Below are positions 5,311-13,895 of a stretch of DNA of 14,772 nucleotides, one piece after another (the first letter of the stretch is position 1; each line of letters opens with the position of its first letter). The stretch is from positions 1 to 14,772 of the forward strand of contig PEVQ01000066.1 in the NCBI GenBank assembly GCA_002780205.1, in the 5' to 3' direction. The position numbers were made by a program, and so were the translations under genes. The notes beneath the pieces were generated by a model that saw only the letters and a program-made list of their open reading frames with translations, was not told where the DNA came from and made no database searches. The DNA is from Elusimicrobia bacterium CG06_land_8_20_14_3_00_38_11 (GTDB taxonomy: Bacteria; Elusimicrobiota; UBA8919).

Positions 5311-7884
5311 ATGTCAAAACTCACTCCCCTAATGAACCAGTATCAGCAAATAAAAAATAATCATAAGGAATCAATTTTGTTTTTCCGACTCGGCGATTTT
5401 TACGAAATGTTTAACGACGATGCTAAAACAGCCTCCAAGGTTTTACGGCTAACGCTTACGTCCCGTCAGAATATGCCGATGTGCGGAATTCCTTATCACT
5501 CCTATAAATACTATGTCGCCCGACTGCTAAAAGAGGGCTTTAGTGTCGCAATATGCGAACAGATGGAAGACCCGTCAAAATCAAAAGGACTTGTAAAAAG
5601 AGAGGTTGTCAGGGTTATCACATCAGGCACCGTTTTGGAAGAAAACCTGCTTGAAGCAAAAATAAATAATTTTTTATGCGCGATTTACCCAAATAATTTA
5701 GATTTTGCGATTGCCTTTATTGATGTTTCAACCGGCGATTTTTACAACCTGTCAATCTCCGATGACCAACACTATAGAAAATTAAATATGCAACTATCAA
5801 AATACACTCCTTCGGAAATAATTCTTCCCAAATCCGAACAGGAAAATATAAATCTTATAAAAACAATAAAAAAAGAAAAAACAATCCTGACTTTTATAGA
5901 CGATATAACCTTTTCGCCGGAAATTGCCAAAGATACTTTATTAAAGTTTGAACTGGACGAGGCGGAAAATGAAAATACTAAAATTGCATGTTCGGCGATT
6001 ATTTTTTACATAGAAAAAACACAACCAGATGTATTAACTAATATACGGAAAATCAGGAAAATTACCGACAATGATTTTTTATCTGTGGACGAATTGGTAA
6101 TAAAAAATCTTGAACTTGTAGAAGGCATTTCTTCGGGAACAAGAATCGGTTCACTTTTTGAAATAATGGACAAAACGGTTACATCAATGGGTGCGCGGCT
6201 TTTAAGAAAATCCATTCTTGAGCCGCTACTGGATATAAAAAATATTTCTGAAAGACAGGATGCAGTTGAGTTTTTTATCTCAAACGGGCTTTTGCGGATG
6301 GAAATTCGGGAGATATTAAAAAACTGTCAGGATATAGAACGGTTGCTTTCAAGAATCTCTGCACAGACGGCAAACGGAAGGGATTTGGTTGCTCTTAAAA
6401 AAAGTTTAATGGTGATACCTCAGATAAAAAACAAAATCTCGGAGACGATTAAATCCTCCGATTTTCTCGGAAGTTCATCGGTTATAAAAAATTATTTTTC
6501 TGACTTAAAAACGGTTGATGAAGTTGTAAATATTATTGAAAAATCAATAGTGGACGAGCCGCCGGCAACCGTTAAAGAAGGCGGACTTATAAAAGCCGGA
6601 TACAACGGCGACCTTGATGAACTAAAATTTATTTCAAGAAATGCAAAGGACTGGATTGCAAAATTTGAAGCGGATGAAAAACAAAGAACACAGATACAAT
6701 CCTTGAAGGTAAGGTTTAATTCTGTCTTCGGATATTTTATTGAAATTACAAAAGCCAATCTTGACAAAGTACCGATAGATTATATAAGAAAACAAACCAT
6801 CGCAAACGGGGAAAGATTTATTACCGAAGCCCTTAAGCAAAAAGAATCCATGATTTTCGGAGCGGAAGAAAAAATATCCGCACTTGAATATGAAATATTC
6901 CTGAAAATCCGCCAGGAAATTATACGGGATATTGAAACAATACAGACCAACGCAAAAGCAATCGCAGGAATAGATATGTTTTCGGCACTGGCGGAACTTG
7001 CCTGCGAAAACAGATACATAAGACCGAGCGTAAATTCCACATCAATTATAAAAATTACAGACGGACGGCATCCTGTTATAGGAAAAATTTTGGGCGGACA
7101 ATTCGTACCGAATGATATTCTACTTGATAACGAAAAAAGAATAGCCGTAATAACGGGACCAAATATGTCGGGCAAATCAACTTATTTACGACAAACGGCA
7201 CTTATTATTATCATGGCGCAAATGGGAAGTTTTGTGCCGGCAAAAGAAGCGGAAATCGGAATTGTTGATTCCATATTTACGAGAATAGGCGCTTCCGACC
7301 GTCTGACACAAGGCGAATCAACATTTATGGTTGAAATGAAAGAAGTTTCAAACATTTTGGACAATGCTACAAAAAAAAGTTTTATTCTGCTTGACGAGGT
7401 CGGGAGGGGAACTTCTACTTTTGACGGACTTTCCATCGCATGGGCGACGATTGAATATCTGAGACCTCTCGGCGCCAAAGTACTTTTTGCAACGCATTAT
7501 TTTGAACTGACTGAACTTGCCGAGATACACAATGAAATAATTAATTTAAGCGTGGCGGTTAAAGAATGGAAGGGGGATGTTCTTTTTCTTCACAAAATTG
7601 TTGATGGCTGTGCAGATAAATCCTACGGGATACATGTAGCAAAAATTGCCGGACTTCCAAAAAAAGTGATTGACAGGTCGGAAGAACTTCTTGCCTTTTT
7701 TGAGAAAAATTACAATAAAAAAAATTCCCGACAGCCGGAACTTTTTATTCCGCCGGATGAAAAAATTCTTACAAAATCACCCGTACTTGATGAAATTGAA
7801 AAAACCAATCCCGACGGAATGAAACCATTAGATGCACTGCAAAAAATTTACGAATGGAAAAGGAGAATAAGTGAACAACGCTGA
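5311..7884 (+). CDS. mutS: DNA mismatch repair protein MutS
   Basis: MutS1-type mismatch recognition ATPase, 857 residues (E. coli 853). The N-terminal mismatch-binding domain has GDFYEMF with the Phe30-X-Glu32 pair that stacks on and contacts the mispair; CEQMEDPSK marks the end of this domain. The lever and clamp regions follow (about 260-560). The ATPase domain shows Walker A GPNMSGKST (616-624), the STFMVEM signature (670-676), Walker B with Asp695-Glu696, the GRGTST loop and His729 in FATHYF. QPELF (808-812) matches a beta-clamp-binding peptide and lies close to where E. coli MutS has its clamp motif. The C-terminal helix-turn-helix tail (about 825-857) is present. The ATG lies just after the repeat at the miaB end and lacks a clear Shine-Dalgarno sequence. 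The 3' end overlaps the PilZ gene by 14 nt, implying translational coupling. Confidence 0.97.
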   Translation: MSKLTPLMNQYQQIKNNHKESILFFRLGDFYEMFNDDAKTASKVLRLTLTSRQNMPMCGIPYHSYKYYVARLLKEGFSVAICEQMEDPSKSKGLVKREVVRVITSGTVLEENLLEAKINNFLCAIYPNNLDFAIAFIDVSTGDFYNLSISDDQHYRKLNMQLSKYTPSEIILPKSEQENINLIKTIKKEKTILTFIDDITFSPEIAKDTLLKFELDEAENENTKIACSAIIFYIEKTQPDVLTNIRKIRKITDNDFLSVDELVIKNLELVEGISSGTRIGSLFEIMDKTVTSMGARLLRKSILEPLLDIKNISERQDAVEFFISNGLLRMEIREILKNCQDIERLLSRISAQTANGRDLVALKKSLMVIPQIKNKISETIKSSDFLGSSSVIKNYFSDLKTVDEVVNIIEKSIVDEPPATVKEGGLIKAGYNGDLDELKFISRNAKDWIAKFEADEKQRTQIQSLKVRFNSVFGYFIEITKANLDKVPIDYIRKQTIANGERFITEALKQKESMIFGAEEKISALEYEIFLKIRQEIIRDIETIQTNAKAIAGIDMFSALAELACENRYIRPSVNSTSIIKITDGRHPVIGKILGGQFVPNDILLDNEKRIAVITGPNMSGKSTYLRQTALIIIMAQMGSFVPAKEAEIGIVDSIFTRIGASDRLTQGESTFMVEMKEVSNILDNATKKSFILLDEVGRGTSTFDGLSIAWATIEYLRPLGAKVLFATHYFELTELAEIHNEIINLSVAVKEWKGDVLFLHKIVDGCADKSYGIHVAKIAGLPKKVIDRSEELLAFFEKNYNKKNSRQPELFIPPDEKILTKSPVLDEIEKTNPDGMKPLDALQKIYEWKRRISEQR
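7860..7865 (+). promoter_or_regulatory. Ribosome binding site fixing the GTG start of the PilZ gene
   Basis: AAGGAG lies inside the mutS 3' end, 5 nt before GTG at 7871. It supports this non-ATG start, which overlaps mutS by 14 nt. Confidence 0.8.
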
Positions 7885-8311
7885 AAAAAGGAAATTCAAA
7901 AGATTTCCGGTTCTATATCATCTGATAAAACCGGTTTTAATCCGCACGCGAGGTTCAAAAGCCGGAATATCAAGTCCCGCGATTATGGCAAATCTTTCGG
8001 CGGGTGGAATGGCGCTTTTAACTTTTTCGCCGCTCGCCGTCGGTAAAAATATTTTAATTTCTTTTGACTTAAAAGACCTAAAAATTGACAATGTTAAAAG
8101 TAAGGTCGTCCGATGCGAAAATAAAGAGGGCTCCTATATTTTAGGTGTTCAGTTTTTGAATCTTAAAAAAGAACTTGCTGATGTGATAAATAAGATGGCT
8201 GATGATTTTGACTCCTGCGAAACAAGAATTCTTCTAGGCGAAATACCGGTTTGTAGATATGGATGCAGTTATTTTGAGCACTGCCAGAGAATTGCAAAAG
8301 GACATTATTAA
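7871..8311 (+). CDS. PilZ-domain protein with a cysteine-rich C-terminal tail
   Basis: A 146-residue soluble protein. RKFKR (Arg7-Arg11) is the RxxxR motif and NLSAGG (41-46) the (D/N)xSxxG motif that bind cyclic di-GMP in PilZ domains; the beta-barrel core extends to about residue 97 (GVQFLNL). A helix (98-113) leads to a tail with Cys116, Cys128, Cys132 and Cys138 (C-X11-C-X3-C-X5-C), which may bind zinc or an iron-sulfur cluster; that is inference. No membrane or signal sequence is seen. The GTG start has a good ribosome binding site within mutS, so the gene is probably translated with mutS. Its target is unknown. The GT2 synthase upstream is one possible partner, since cellulose synthase is controlled by PilZ, but four genes in between share no such role. 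Confidence 0.85.
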   Translation: MNNAEKRKFKRFPVLYHLIKPVLIRTRGSKAGISSPAIMANLSAGGMALLTFSPLAVGKNILISFDLKDLKIDNVKSKVVRCENKEGSYILGVQFLNLKKELADVINKMADDFDSCETRILLGEIPVCRYGCSYFEHCQRIAKGHY

Positions 8312-8471
8312 AAATCGCTCGGGAATTGTCTCGCGGAACCGCCTCGCCTCTGCAGGCGGGCTCTCACTCGCACGGCAGATAGCGTAAGCCGTGCTCCGTG
8401 AAGTTCCGCTCAACAACACCCCTCGCTCTGCGTGGGATTCAAAAATTTCTTGCTCACTCGGTGATTAAAAT
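8312..8471 (+). other. G+C-rich, foldable spacer before mutL
   Basis: A 160-nt gap clearly richer in G+C than its neighbours. GCGGAAC (8333-8339) pairs with GTTCCGC (8403-8409). Enclosed are CGCCT/AGGCG (8345-8358, loop CTGC) and GCACGGC/GCCGTGC (8370-8394, 11-nt loop). Together these could make a closing stem with two side hairpins. I see no conserved ORF, no tRNA features and no clear promoter. It could be another repeat family, a degraded gene piece, or an RNA element in the mutL leader. Confidence 0.5.
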
Positions 8472-10145
8472 ATGAAGATAAAAGTTCTATCATTGGATTT
8501 AATAAACAAAATTGCTGCGGGCGAAGTAATAGAGCGGCCCGCATCCGTCGTAAAAGAACTTGTTGAGAACTCTCTGGATGCCGGTGCAAAAAATATAACG
8601 GTTAAAATAAAAAACAGCGGCAGGGAACTCATATCCGTTTCAGATGACGGCTGCGGAATGTCAAAAGAAGATGCGGTTCTGTCTATTGAAAGACACTCAA
8701 CAAGCAAAATTTCCGACATAACGGATTTGGACAAAATCCATACTCTGGGTTTCAGGGGCGAAGCGTTGCCTTCTATAGCATCCGTTTCGCAAATGTTAAT
8801 CACCACAAAACCGCCGGATACAAAAACAGGTTTTTTGCTGGAAATTGAGGACGGCAAAATTGTAAATTTGCATGATAAAGGTTGTCCCGACGGCACAACA
8901 GTTGAGGTAAAAAACATTTTTCAGAATATTCCCGCACGGCTGAAATTTCTTAAATCGGACAACACCGAAAAAAACAAAATAATTTCTATTTTAACGGATT
9001 ACGCTGCGGTCAATTTTCATGTCGCATTTTCTTTAACATCCGACGGCAAAGAACTTTTTTCTTATTCTCCGGCAACCAACTTGAAAATCCGCATCGCACA
9101 AATTTTCGGGAATGAATTCCTTAATGAACTTATTGAACTGCACCTGCAACATGAAAAAATATCAATTTATGGTTTTATATCCAAACCCGAAATAAAATTT
9201 TCAAGCAGAAATAGAATTTTTCTGTCGGTTAATAAAAGACCTATAAACTCCAGAATGATTTTAAGTGCCGTTAAAAACGGTTATGGCGAAGTTTTGCAGA
9301 GAAACGAAAACCCCGCGGTTTTTTTAGCGTTTGAAATCAAACCGGATATAATTGATGTAAATGTTCATCCGACGAAGAGGGAAATCAAATTTAAGGATGA
9401 AGGAGCAATTTATTCGGTGATTTATCAGACAATACGGAATCACATTATTACAAAAGAAACGATACCTGAAATTTCCTACACTACGCCATATCAAAAATCC
9501 GATGAACACATTTCAACACAACCTACCGAATATATCGCTAAAGAAATACAATCACAATTTTCAGAAAAAAAACCGGCATTGCAATACATCGGAAGAATTT
9601 TTGAATTATACATACTGGCGCAAGAAAATGAAAATCTTTTTATTGTTGACCAGCACGCCGCACAGGAAAAAATTCTTTATGAAAAATTCAGAAAAAATGC
9701 TGACACCCGAAAACCGGAAATTCAAAATCTTCTTATACCTATTAGCATTGAACTCTCTCCGAAGGAATTTAATATACTTTCCGGATTAAAGGAATGCCTG
9801 ATGCAAATCGGTTTTGAACTGGAAGAATTCGGCAAAAACTTTTTCGCCTTAAAGTCCGTGCCGGCTATTCTCGGTGAAGCATCCGCTATAAATATAATCA
9901 ATGAAATAATAAGAAGGAAAAAAGTCGGGGAAATAAGCGAAACATCCGCGACGCTGCTTGACGATATAATAAAAACCGCCTGCAAAACCGCCATAAAATC
10001 GGGCGACAAACTGTCGGATACGGAATCAATAAAACTTTTGGAAGAATTATTTGAGTGCGAAAATCCCTATACCTGCCCTCACGGAAGACCAACGATTATT
10101 AAAATCACAAAAGACGAATTGGATAAAAAATTTTTAAGAAAATAG
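8472..10145 (+). CDS. mutL: DNA mismatch repair protein MutL (endonuclease type)
   Basis: GHKL-ATPase mismatch repair factor of 557 residues that links MutS to strand incision. The N-terminal ATPase has IAAGEVIERPASVVKEL with catalytic Glu29, Asn33 and DAGA (36-39), DDGCGM (58-63) and GFRGEAL (93-99), numbered as in E. coli MutL. After a short linker (about 335-370) the dimerization domain shows DQHAAQEKILYE (393-404), the full DQHA(X)2E(X)4E metal-binding nuclease motif, with ACK (503-505) and CPHGRP (535-540). QNLLIP (418-423) fits the QxxLxP beta-clamp peptide of MutL. The protein should therefore nick DNA itself, consistent with no mutH here. It is somewhat shorter than E. coli or B. subtilis MutL, through the linker. 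The ATG at 8472 matches the family start; the ribosome binding site is weak. Confidence 0.96.
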   Translation: MKIKVLSLDLINKIAAGEVIERPASVVKELVENSLDAGAKNITVKIKNSGRELISVSDDGCGMSKEDAVLSIERHSTSKISDITDLDKIHTLGFRGEALPSIASVSQMLITTKPPDTKTGFLLEIEDGKIVNLHDKGCPDGTTVEVKNIFQNIPARLKFLKSDNTEKNKIISILTDYAAVNFHVAFSLTSDGKELFSYSPATNLKIRIAQIFGNEFLNELIELHLQHEKISIYGFISKPEIKFSSRNRIFLSVNKRPINSRMILSAVKNGYGEVLQRNENPAVFLAFEIKPDIIDVNVHPTKREIKFKDEGAIYSVIYQTIRNHIITKETIPEISYTTPYQKSDEHISTQPTEYIAKEIQSQFSEKKPALQYIGRIFELYILAQENENLFIVDQHAAQEKILYEKFRKNADTRKPEIQNLLIPISIELSPKEFNILSGLKECLMQIGFELEEFGKNFFALKSVPAILGEASAINIINEIIRRKKVGEISETSATLLDDIIKTACKTAIKSGDKLSDTESIKLLEELFECENPYTCPHGRPTIIKITKDELDKKFLRK

Positions 10146-10172
10146 AAAAAGTTTTAATATCACATTTTTTAC

Positions 10173-10200
10173 TTGACAAAATTTTCTTTTTTTGTATAAT
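10173..10200 (+). promoter_or_regulatory. Consensus sigma70 promoter for smc
   Basis: TTGACA (10173-10178) and TATAAT (10195-10200) both match consensus exactly, with a 16-bp spacer. Transcription would start near 10206-10208, giving a leader of about 58 nt before the smc ATG. The leader holds two copies of TGGTAAAA (10211-10218 and 10232-10239) and ends with GGAAGG (10253-10258), a good ribosome binding site 6 nt before the ATG. Confidence 0.82.
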
Positions 10201-10264
10201 TGCTAAAAGATGGTAAAAAAAGGTGTTATCTTGGTAAAAGAAAATAACAAAAGGAAGGTACAAA

Positions 10265-13200
10265 ATGCACTTAAAAACAATTGAATTAGGCGGGTTCAAA
10301 TCATTTGCAGACAGAACTGTTCTTACTTTCGGAGAGGGCATTACTGCAATTGTAGGTCCTAACGGATGCGGAAAAACAAACATTACGGACGCGATAAAAT
10401 GGGTCCTTGGCGAACAATCGGCGAAATCACTTCGCGGAACAAAAATGGAAGATGTTATTTTCAGCGGAACTGCTTCAAGAAAACAAACCTCTGTTTCGGA
10501 GATAACCTTAACTTTTGACAATTCAAAAAATGTGCTTCCTATTGATTACTCGGAAGTGTGCGTCACCCGCCGGCTTTTCAGAACGGGCGAATCGGAATAT
10601 CTTCTGAATAAAACCCCCGTCCGTCTCAGAGACATAAAAGATTTATTTTTGGACACGGGAATCGGCATGGGATCGTATTCAATAATGGAGCAGGGAAAAA
10701 TTGATTTTATTCTGCAATCAAAACCTGAGGAAAGAAGATATATTTTTGAAGAAGTCGCGGGGGTGTCAAAATATAAATCAAAACGGGAAGAGGCGTTGAG
10801 AAAACTTGAAAAAGTCGGACAGGATATGCTGCGGTTGAACGACATCCTGTCGGAACTTGAAAGCCAAAAAAACAAACTTGATTCACAGGCAAGAAAAGCG
10901 AGACAGTACCAAAAATATCTTGACGAACTGAAAAATTACGAGGTCAACTCGCTTGTCCAAAAATATCAACAGGTTAAAGAAATCAACTCGGCAAAATTAA
11001 AAGAACTTACCGATATAAACGAAAAACTTTCTCACATCTCAATTGAGATAGATAAATTAGATGCAAAATATTCCGAATTAAAAATCACGCTGACGGCAAA
11101 AGAGGACGAACTTATATCAAAACGCACCGAGGCAAATAAAATTGACTCATCCATCGCGATATTAAACGAGCGGATACTTTCTGCCCAAACGACTAAAAAG
11201 GAAAATCTCACACGGAATAAAGAAGCCCAGCAGGAAATTCAACAGGGACAAATTGACAGAATTAATTACGAAAAGGGATTGTCCGCAGCCAAAAAAGAAC
11301 TTGAGGAAGCGGAAATTGTCGTTTCATCCGCGAAGAAAATACTTGCCGAAAAAACGGAACGGAAAAATAAACTGAACTCGGAGATTACAAAAGCAAATTC
11401 GGATATTGAGAATTTGAGGCAGTTAATTTTTAAGACCGCGACCGAACTGTCGGAACTTCACAACAGAAAAACATCTATTAATTTATTTCTGAAAGAGATA
11501 AATTACCGGATGGAAAAACTGAAAAATCAGGAACGGGAGACATTGACCAAAAAAGCCGAGCAGGAAAAAATTGCGGGAGAACTTAAAGAAAAAATCACTG
11601 TTATAAATTTGACTTTGGAAGAAAAAAAGAAAAAAATTGAGAACCTTACGACTAAAATAAATCAACTCCGCTCGGAGATAGAAAAAAACCGGAACGAACT
11701 TTTATCAAAAAAATTATTGGGGGCGCAATTTGATGCACAGGCGGAAGCGATGAACCGCAACTCAAACTACGAATTACATTCCAAAATAAAAGAGGCATTC
11801 AACGGGCGGGTTTTGGGAACGGTAAGCGATTTAATAACCGTCGCCGACGATAATGTTTCGGTTGTTCAGTCGGCACTCGGAGAAAAAAGCGATTACATTA
11901 TTTGTGACACAGAAAATACCGCAACTGAAATTATAAAGTGGCTTAAAAACGGAAATTACGGATGGGCGGACTTTTTGATAATGTCCGAAATTGAAAAAAT
12001 GCCGATTTCAACTTCAAATGTATTTTCCGGCAAAAAGATTTCTGACCTCATAAATTGCGAGCCGAAATTCAGAAAAATTATGGACTTTCTGTTAGACGAT
12101 GCAACGCTGAAAAACGAGAACATTTATAGCCGGGGTCTAATAAGCGGCGGAACTTTGCTTCCGGAAAACCGGCTGAGGGGTTCACTGGAAACATCCGCTG
12201 AAATAAACCGTCTTAAAAACGAAACCGCAATAATAAACGGTGAAATCGGAAAATTAACCGAATCGATAAAAAATGAGCAGGAAGAAATTACTTCAACCGG
12301 GACGGAATTAGATAAGACCGCCGTTTCAGTAGATGCGGGAAAAAACGAATTGATGAAAATTATGACTGAACTAACCTCGGCGGAAGAGTCGTTAAAAACC
12401 TCCGTTAATTATCTGTCAATTTTATCCGCCGAATATGAAAATCTTAACAACCAAAAAATTAAAAAAGAATCGGAGAGCATAGAAATCAACGATAGAATTT
12501 CTAAATCTGCCTCGCAGGAAAATTCGGTAAAAACCGGATTCGCCCAACTGACCTCTCATATAAAAAAACTTCAAGCGGAACTGGAATCGCAGGAGCGCGA
12601 CTTTACAGATATACAGATAGATTTTTCGGTCAAAAGTTCCCAGATGGAAAATATCAAAGAAAAAATTAAAACGGCTGATACAACCTTGCAACTTACATCG
12701 GCAAAAATTGAAAAATCAAAAAAATGGTTGAAGGAATCCGCGGAAAAAATCGCCGCGATGGAAAAAATAATATCCGATTCAACCGCTGAAATAAATAAAA
12801 TCGTCGTCTCAAAAGATACCGCTGACGATCTCCTTAAAAACATTGAAAAAGAGCGGGATGAAATCAAAAACGCAATTACTGAACTTGAAAATAATTTAAG
12901 AACTCACAGGACACAGCAAAACATATTGCAGGATGAGACCCGGACTCTTGAAAGAGCCGTTTCAAGCACATCGTCGGACATCAGGCAGATTGAAACCCGT
13001 ATAAAAGAAGAAAAAGGAATCACAATTGAAGACGCCTTAAATAGTTACAAGGAAGTGGCAATGGAGCAGAATGAAATTGAAAAACTGAAAAAGAAAATAG
13101 AAACCCTCGGTGCGGTGAACCTTGCGGCGCCGGAAGAATACGAAGCACTTGAACAGCGGTATAATTTTTTGACTAAACAAAAAGAGGATTTGGAAAAAGC

Positions 13201-13735
13201 GAGAGAGGATTTGCACAACGCAATAAATAAAATCAACATCACCACCCGTCAGAACTTCCAGAAAACATTTACGATTGTGCGTGAAAATTTCAGGAAGATA
13301 TTTAACCAGTTATTTGAAGGAGGCGAGGCGGACCTGCTTCTTACCGACGAAGGAAATCTTCTTGAAACTGGTATTGATATTATTGCACAGCCGCCTGGAA
13401 AAAAACTTCAGCACATTTCCCTTCTTTCCGGCGGAGAAAAAACGCTTACCGCAATAGCGATTCTTTTTGCAATATATCTGTTAAAGCCTGCGCCGTTTTG
13501 CATACTTGACGAAATTGACGGTCAACTTGACGAAGCAAATGTATTAAGATTTACGAGGATGCTTAGGGAGTTCGCCGAGACATCCCAGTTTTTCGTCATC
13601 ACCCACAACAAACGCACAATGGAGTCGGCGAATGTTCTCTACGGCGTAAGTATGGAAGAACTTGGTATTTCTAAAATCATCTCCGTGCATCTTGAAGGTG
13701 AAGAAAAACGCGAAGAGTCGTTAAGTAGGATGTAA
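10265..13735 (+). CDS. smc: Chromosome partition/condensin protein SMC
   Basis: Structural maintenance of chromosomes ATPase, 1156 residues, typical bacterial length. It forms a V-shaped dimer that, with ScpA and ScpB (not in the window), extrudes DNA loops and helps chromosome segregation. The N-terminal head has FKSFADRTVLTF and Walker A GPNGCGKTN (31-39). Coiled coil follows from about 165 to 500. The hinge spans about 505-640, containing GRVLGTVSDLI, SALGEKSDYII and RGLISGG. The return coiled coil runs to about 1000. The C-terminal head has the ABC signature LSGGEK (1054-1059), Walker B ILDEID (1080-1085) with Asp1082-Glu1083, the D-loop and the VITHNKRTM switch segment. Walker A has Cys where many SMCs have Ser, an ordinary variant. 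It has its own strong promoter and ribosome binding site, so it is expressed separately from mutL. Confidence 0.97.
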   Translation: MHLKTIELGGFKSFADRTVLTFGEGITAIVGPNGCGKTNITDAIKWVLGEQSAKSLRGTKMEDVIFSGTASRKQTSVSEITLTFDNSKNVLPIDYSEVCVTRRLFRTGESEYLLNKTPVRLRDIKDLFLDTGIGMGSYSIMEQGKIDFILQSKPEERRYIFEEVAGVSKYKSKREEALRKLEKVGQDMLRLNDILSELESQKNKLDSQARKARQYQKYLDELKNYEVNSLVQKYQQVKEINSAKLKELTDINEKLSHISIEIDKLDAKYSELKITLTAKEDELISKRTEANKIDSSIAILNERILSAQTTKKENLTRNKEAQQEIQQGQIDRINYEKGLSAAKKELEEAEIVVSSAKKILAEKTERKNKLNSEITKANSDIENLRQLIFKTATELSELHNRKTSINLFLKEINYRMEKLKNQERETLTKKAEQEKIAGELKEKITVINLTLEEKKKKIENLTTKINQLRSEIEKNRNELLSKKLLGAQFDAQAEAMNRNSNYELHSKIKEAFNGRVLGTVSDLITVADDNVSVVQSALGEKSDYIICDTENTATEIIKWLKNGNYGWADFLIMSEIEKMPISTSNVFSGKKISDLINCEPKFRKIMDFLLDDATLKNENIYSRGLISGGTLLPENRLRGSLETSAEINRLKNETAIINGEIGKLTESIKNEQEEITSTGTELDKTAVSVDAGKNELMKIMTELTSAEESLKTSVNYLSILSAEYENLNNQKIKKESESIEINDRISKSASQENSVKTGFAQLTSHIKKLQAELESQERDFTDIQIDFSVKSSQMENIKEKIKTADTTLQLTSAKIEKSKKWLKESAEKIAAMEKIISDSTAEINKIVVSKDTADDLLKNIEKERDEIKNAITELENNLRTHRTQQNILQDETRTLERAVSSTSSDIRQIETRIKEEKGITIEDALNSYKEVAMEQNEIEKLKKKIETLGAVNLAAPEEYEALEQRYNFLTKQKEDLEKAREDLHNAINKINITTRQNFQKTFTIVRENFRKIFNQLFEGGEADLLLTDEGNLLETGIDIIAQPPGKKLQHISLLSGGEKTLTAIAILFAIYLLKPAPFCILDEIDGQLDEANVLRFTRMLREFAETSQFFVITHNKRTMESANVLYGVSMEELGISKIISVHLEGEEKREESLSRM

Positions 13736-13758
13736 TTTGTTCTAACCTTTTTACTTCT

Positions 13759-13790
13759 GTCCGCAGATACACGCAGATTTACGCAAATGG
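13759..13790 (+). repeat. Degenerate tandem repeat of the CGCAGATNNA type
   Basis: Three successive 9-11 bp units read CGCAGATACA, CGCAGATTTA and CGCAAATGG. No matching reverse-complement arm follows, so this looks like one arm of an inverted repeat of the kind seen at 5206-5291, the other half being lost. I recall similar phrases from many genomes but could not check. Confidence 0.6.
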
Positions 13791-13797
13791 CGCGAAG

Positions 13798-13867
13798 TGT
13801 CACCCTGAGTGAAACGAAGGGTCTCGTCTTTAACACCGAGATTCTTCGCCTTCGGCTCAGAATGACA
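13798..13867 (+). repeat. Imperfect inverted repeat between smc and wecG
   Basis: The left arm begins TGTCACCCTGAG and continues CGAAGGGTCTCG (13815-13826). The right arm is CGAGATTCTTCG (13837-13848) and ends GGCTCAGAATGACA. The loop is TCTTTAACAC. Stem differences in the inner part are G-T wobbles in the + strand RNA, so an RNA hairpin is plausible. It may end smc transcripts, but no run of T follows. Similar CTGAG..GAAGCGAAG repeats are, from memory, common between genes of many bacteria. Confidence 0.75.
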
Positions 13868-13895
13868 TCTTTACTGTTATGCGGTTCCCTTAAAA

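Noticed and set aside
6780..7175. Antisense open frame of 131 codons inside mutS
   Set aside because: It lies opposite the conserved MutS lever and ATPase region and has no ribosome binding site or recognizable domain.
8370..8394. Possible tRNA or tRNA-like arm before mutL
   Set aside because: The hairpin has an 11-nt loop, and no T-loop GTTCRA sequence, acceptor stem or CCA end can be arranged around it.
10417..10440. GCGAA/TTCGC inverted repeat in smc
   Set aside because: It encodes the conserved SAKSLRG segment of SMC heads, so it is coding constraint and chance, not a mobile palindrome.
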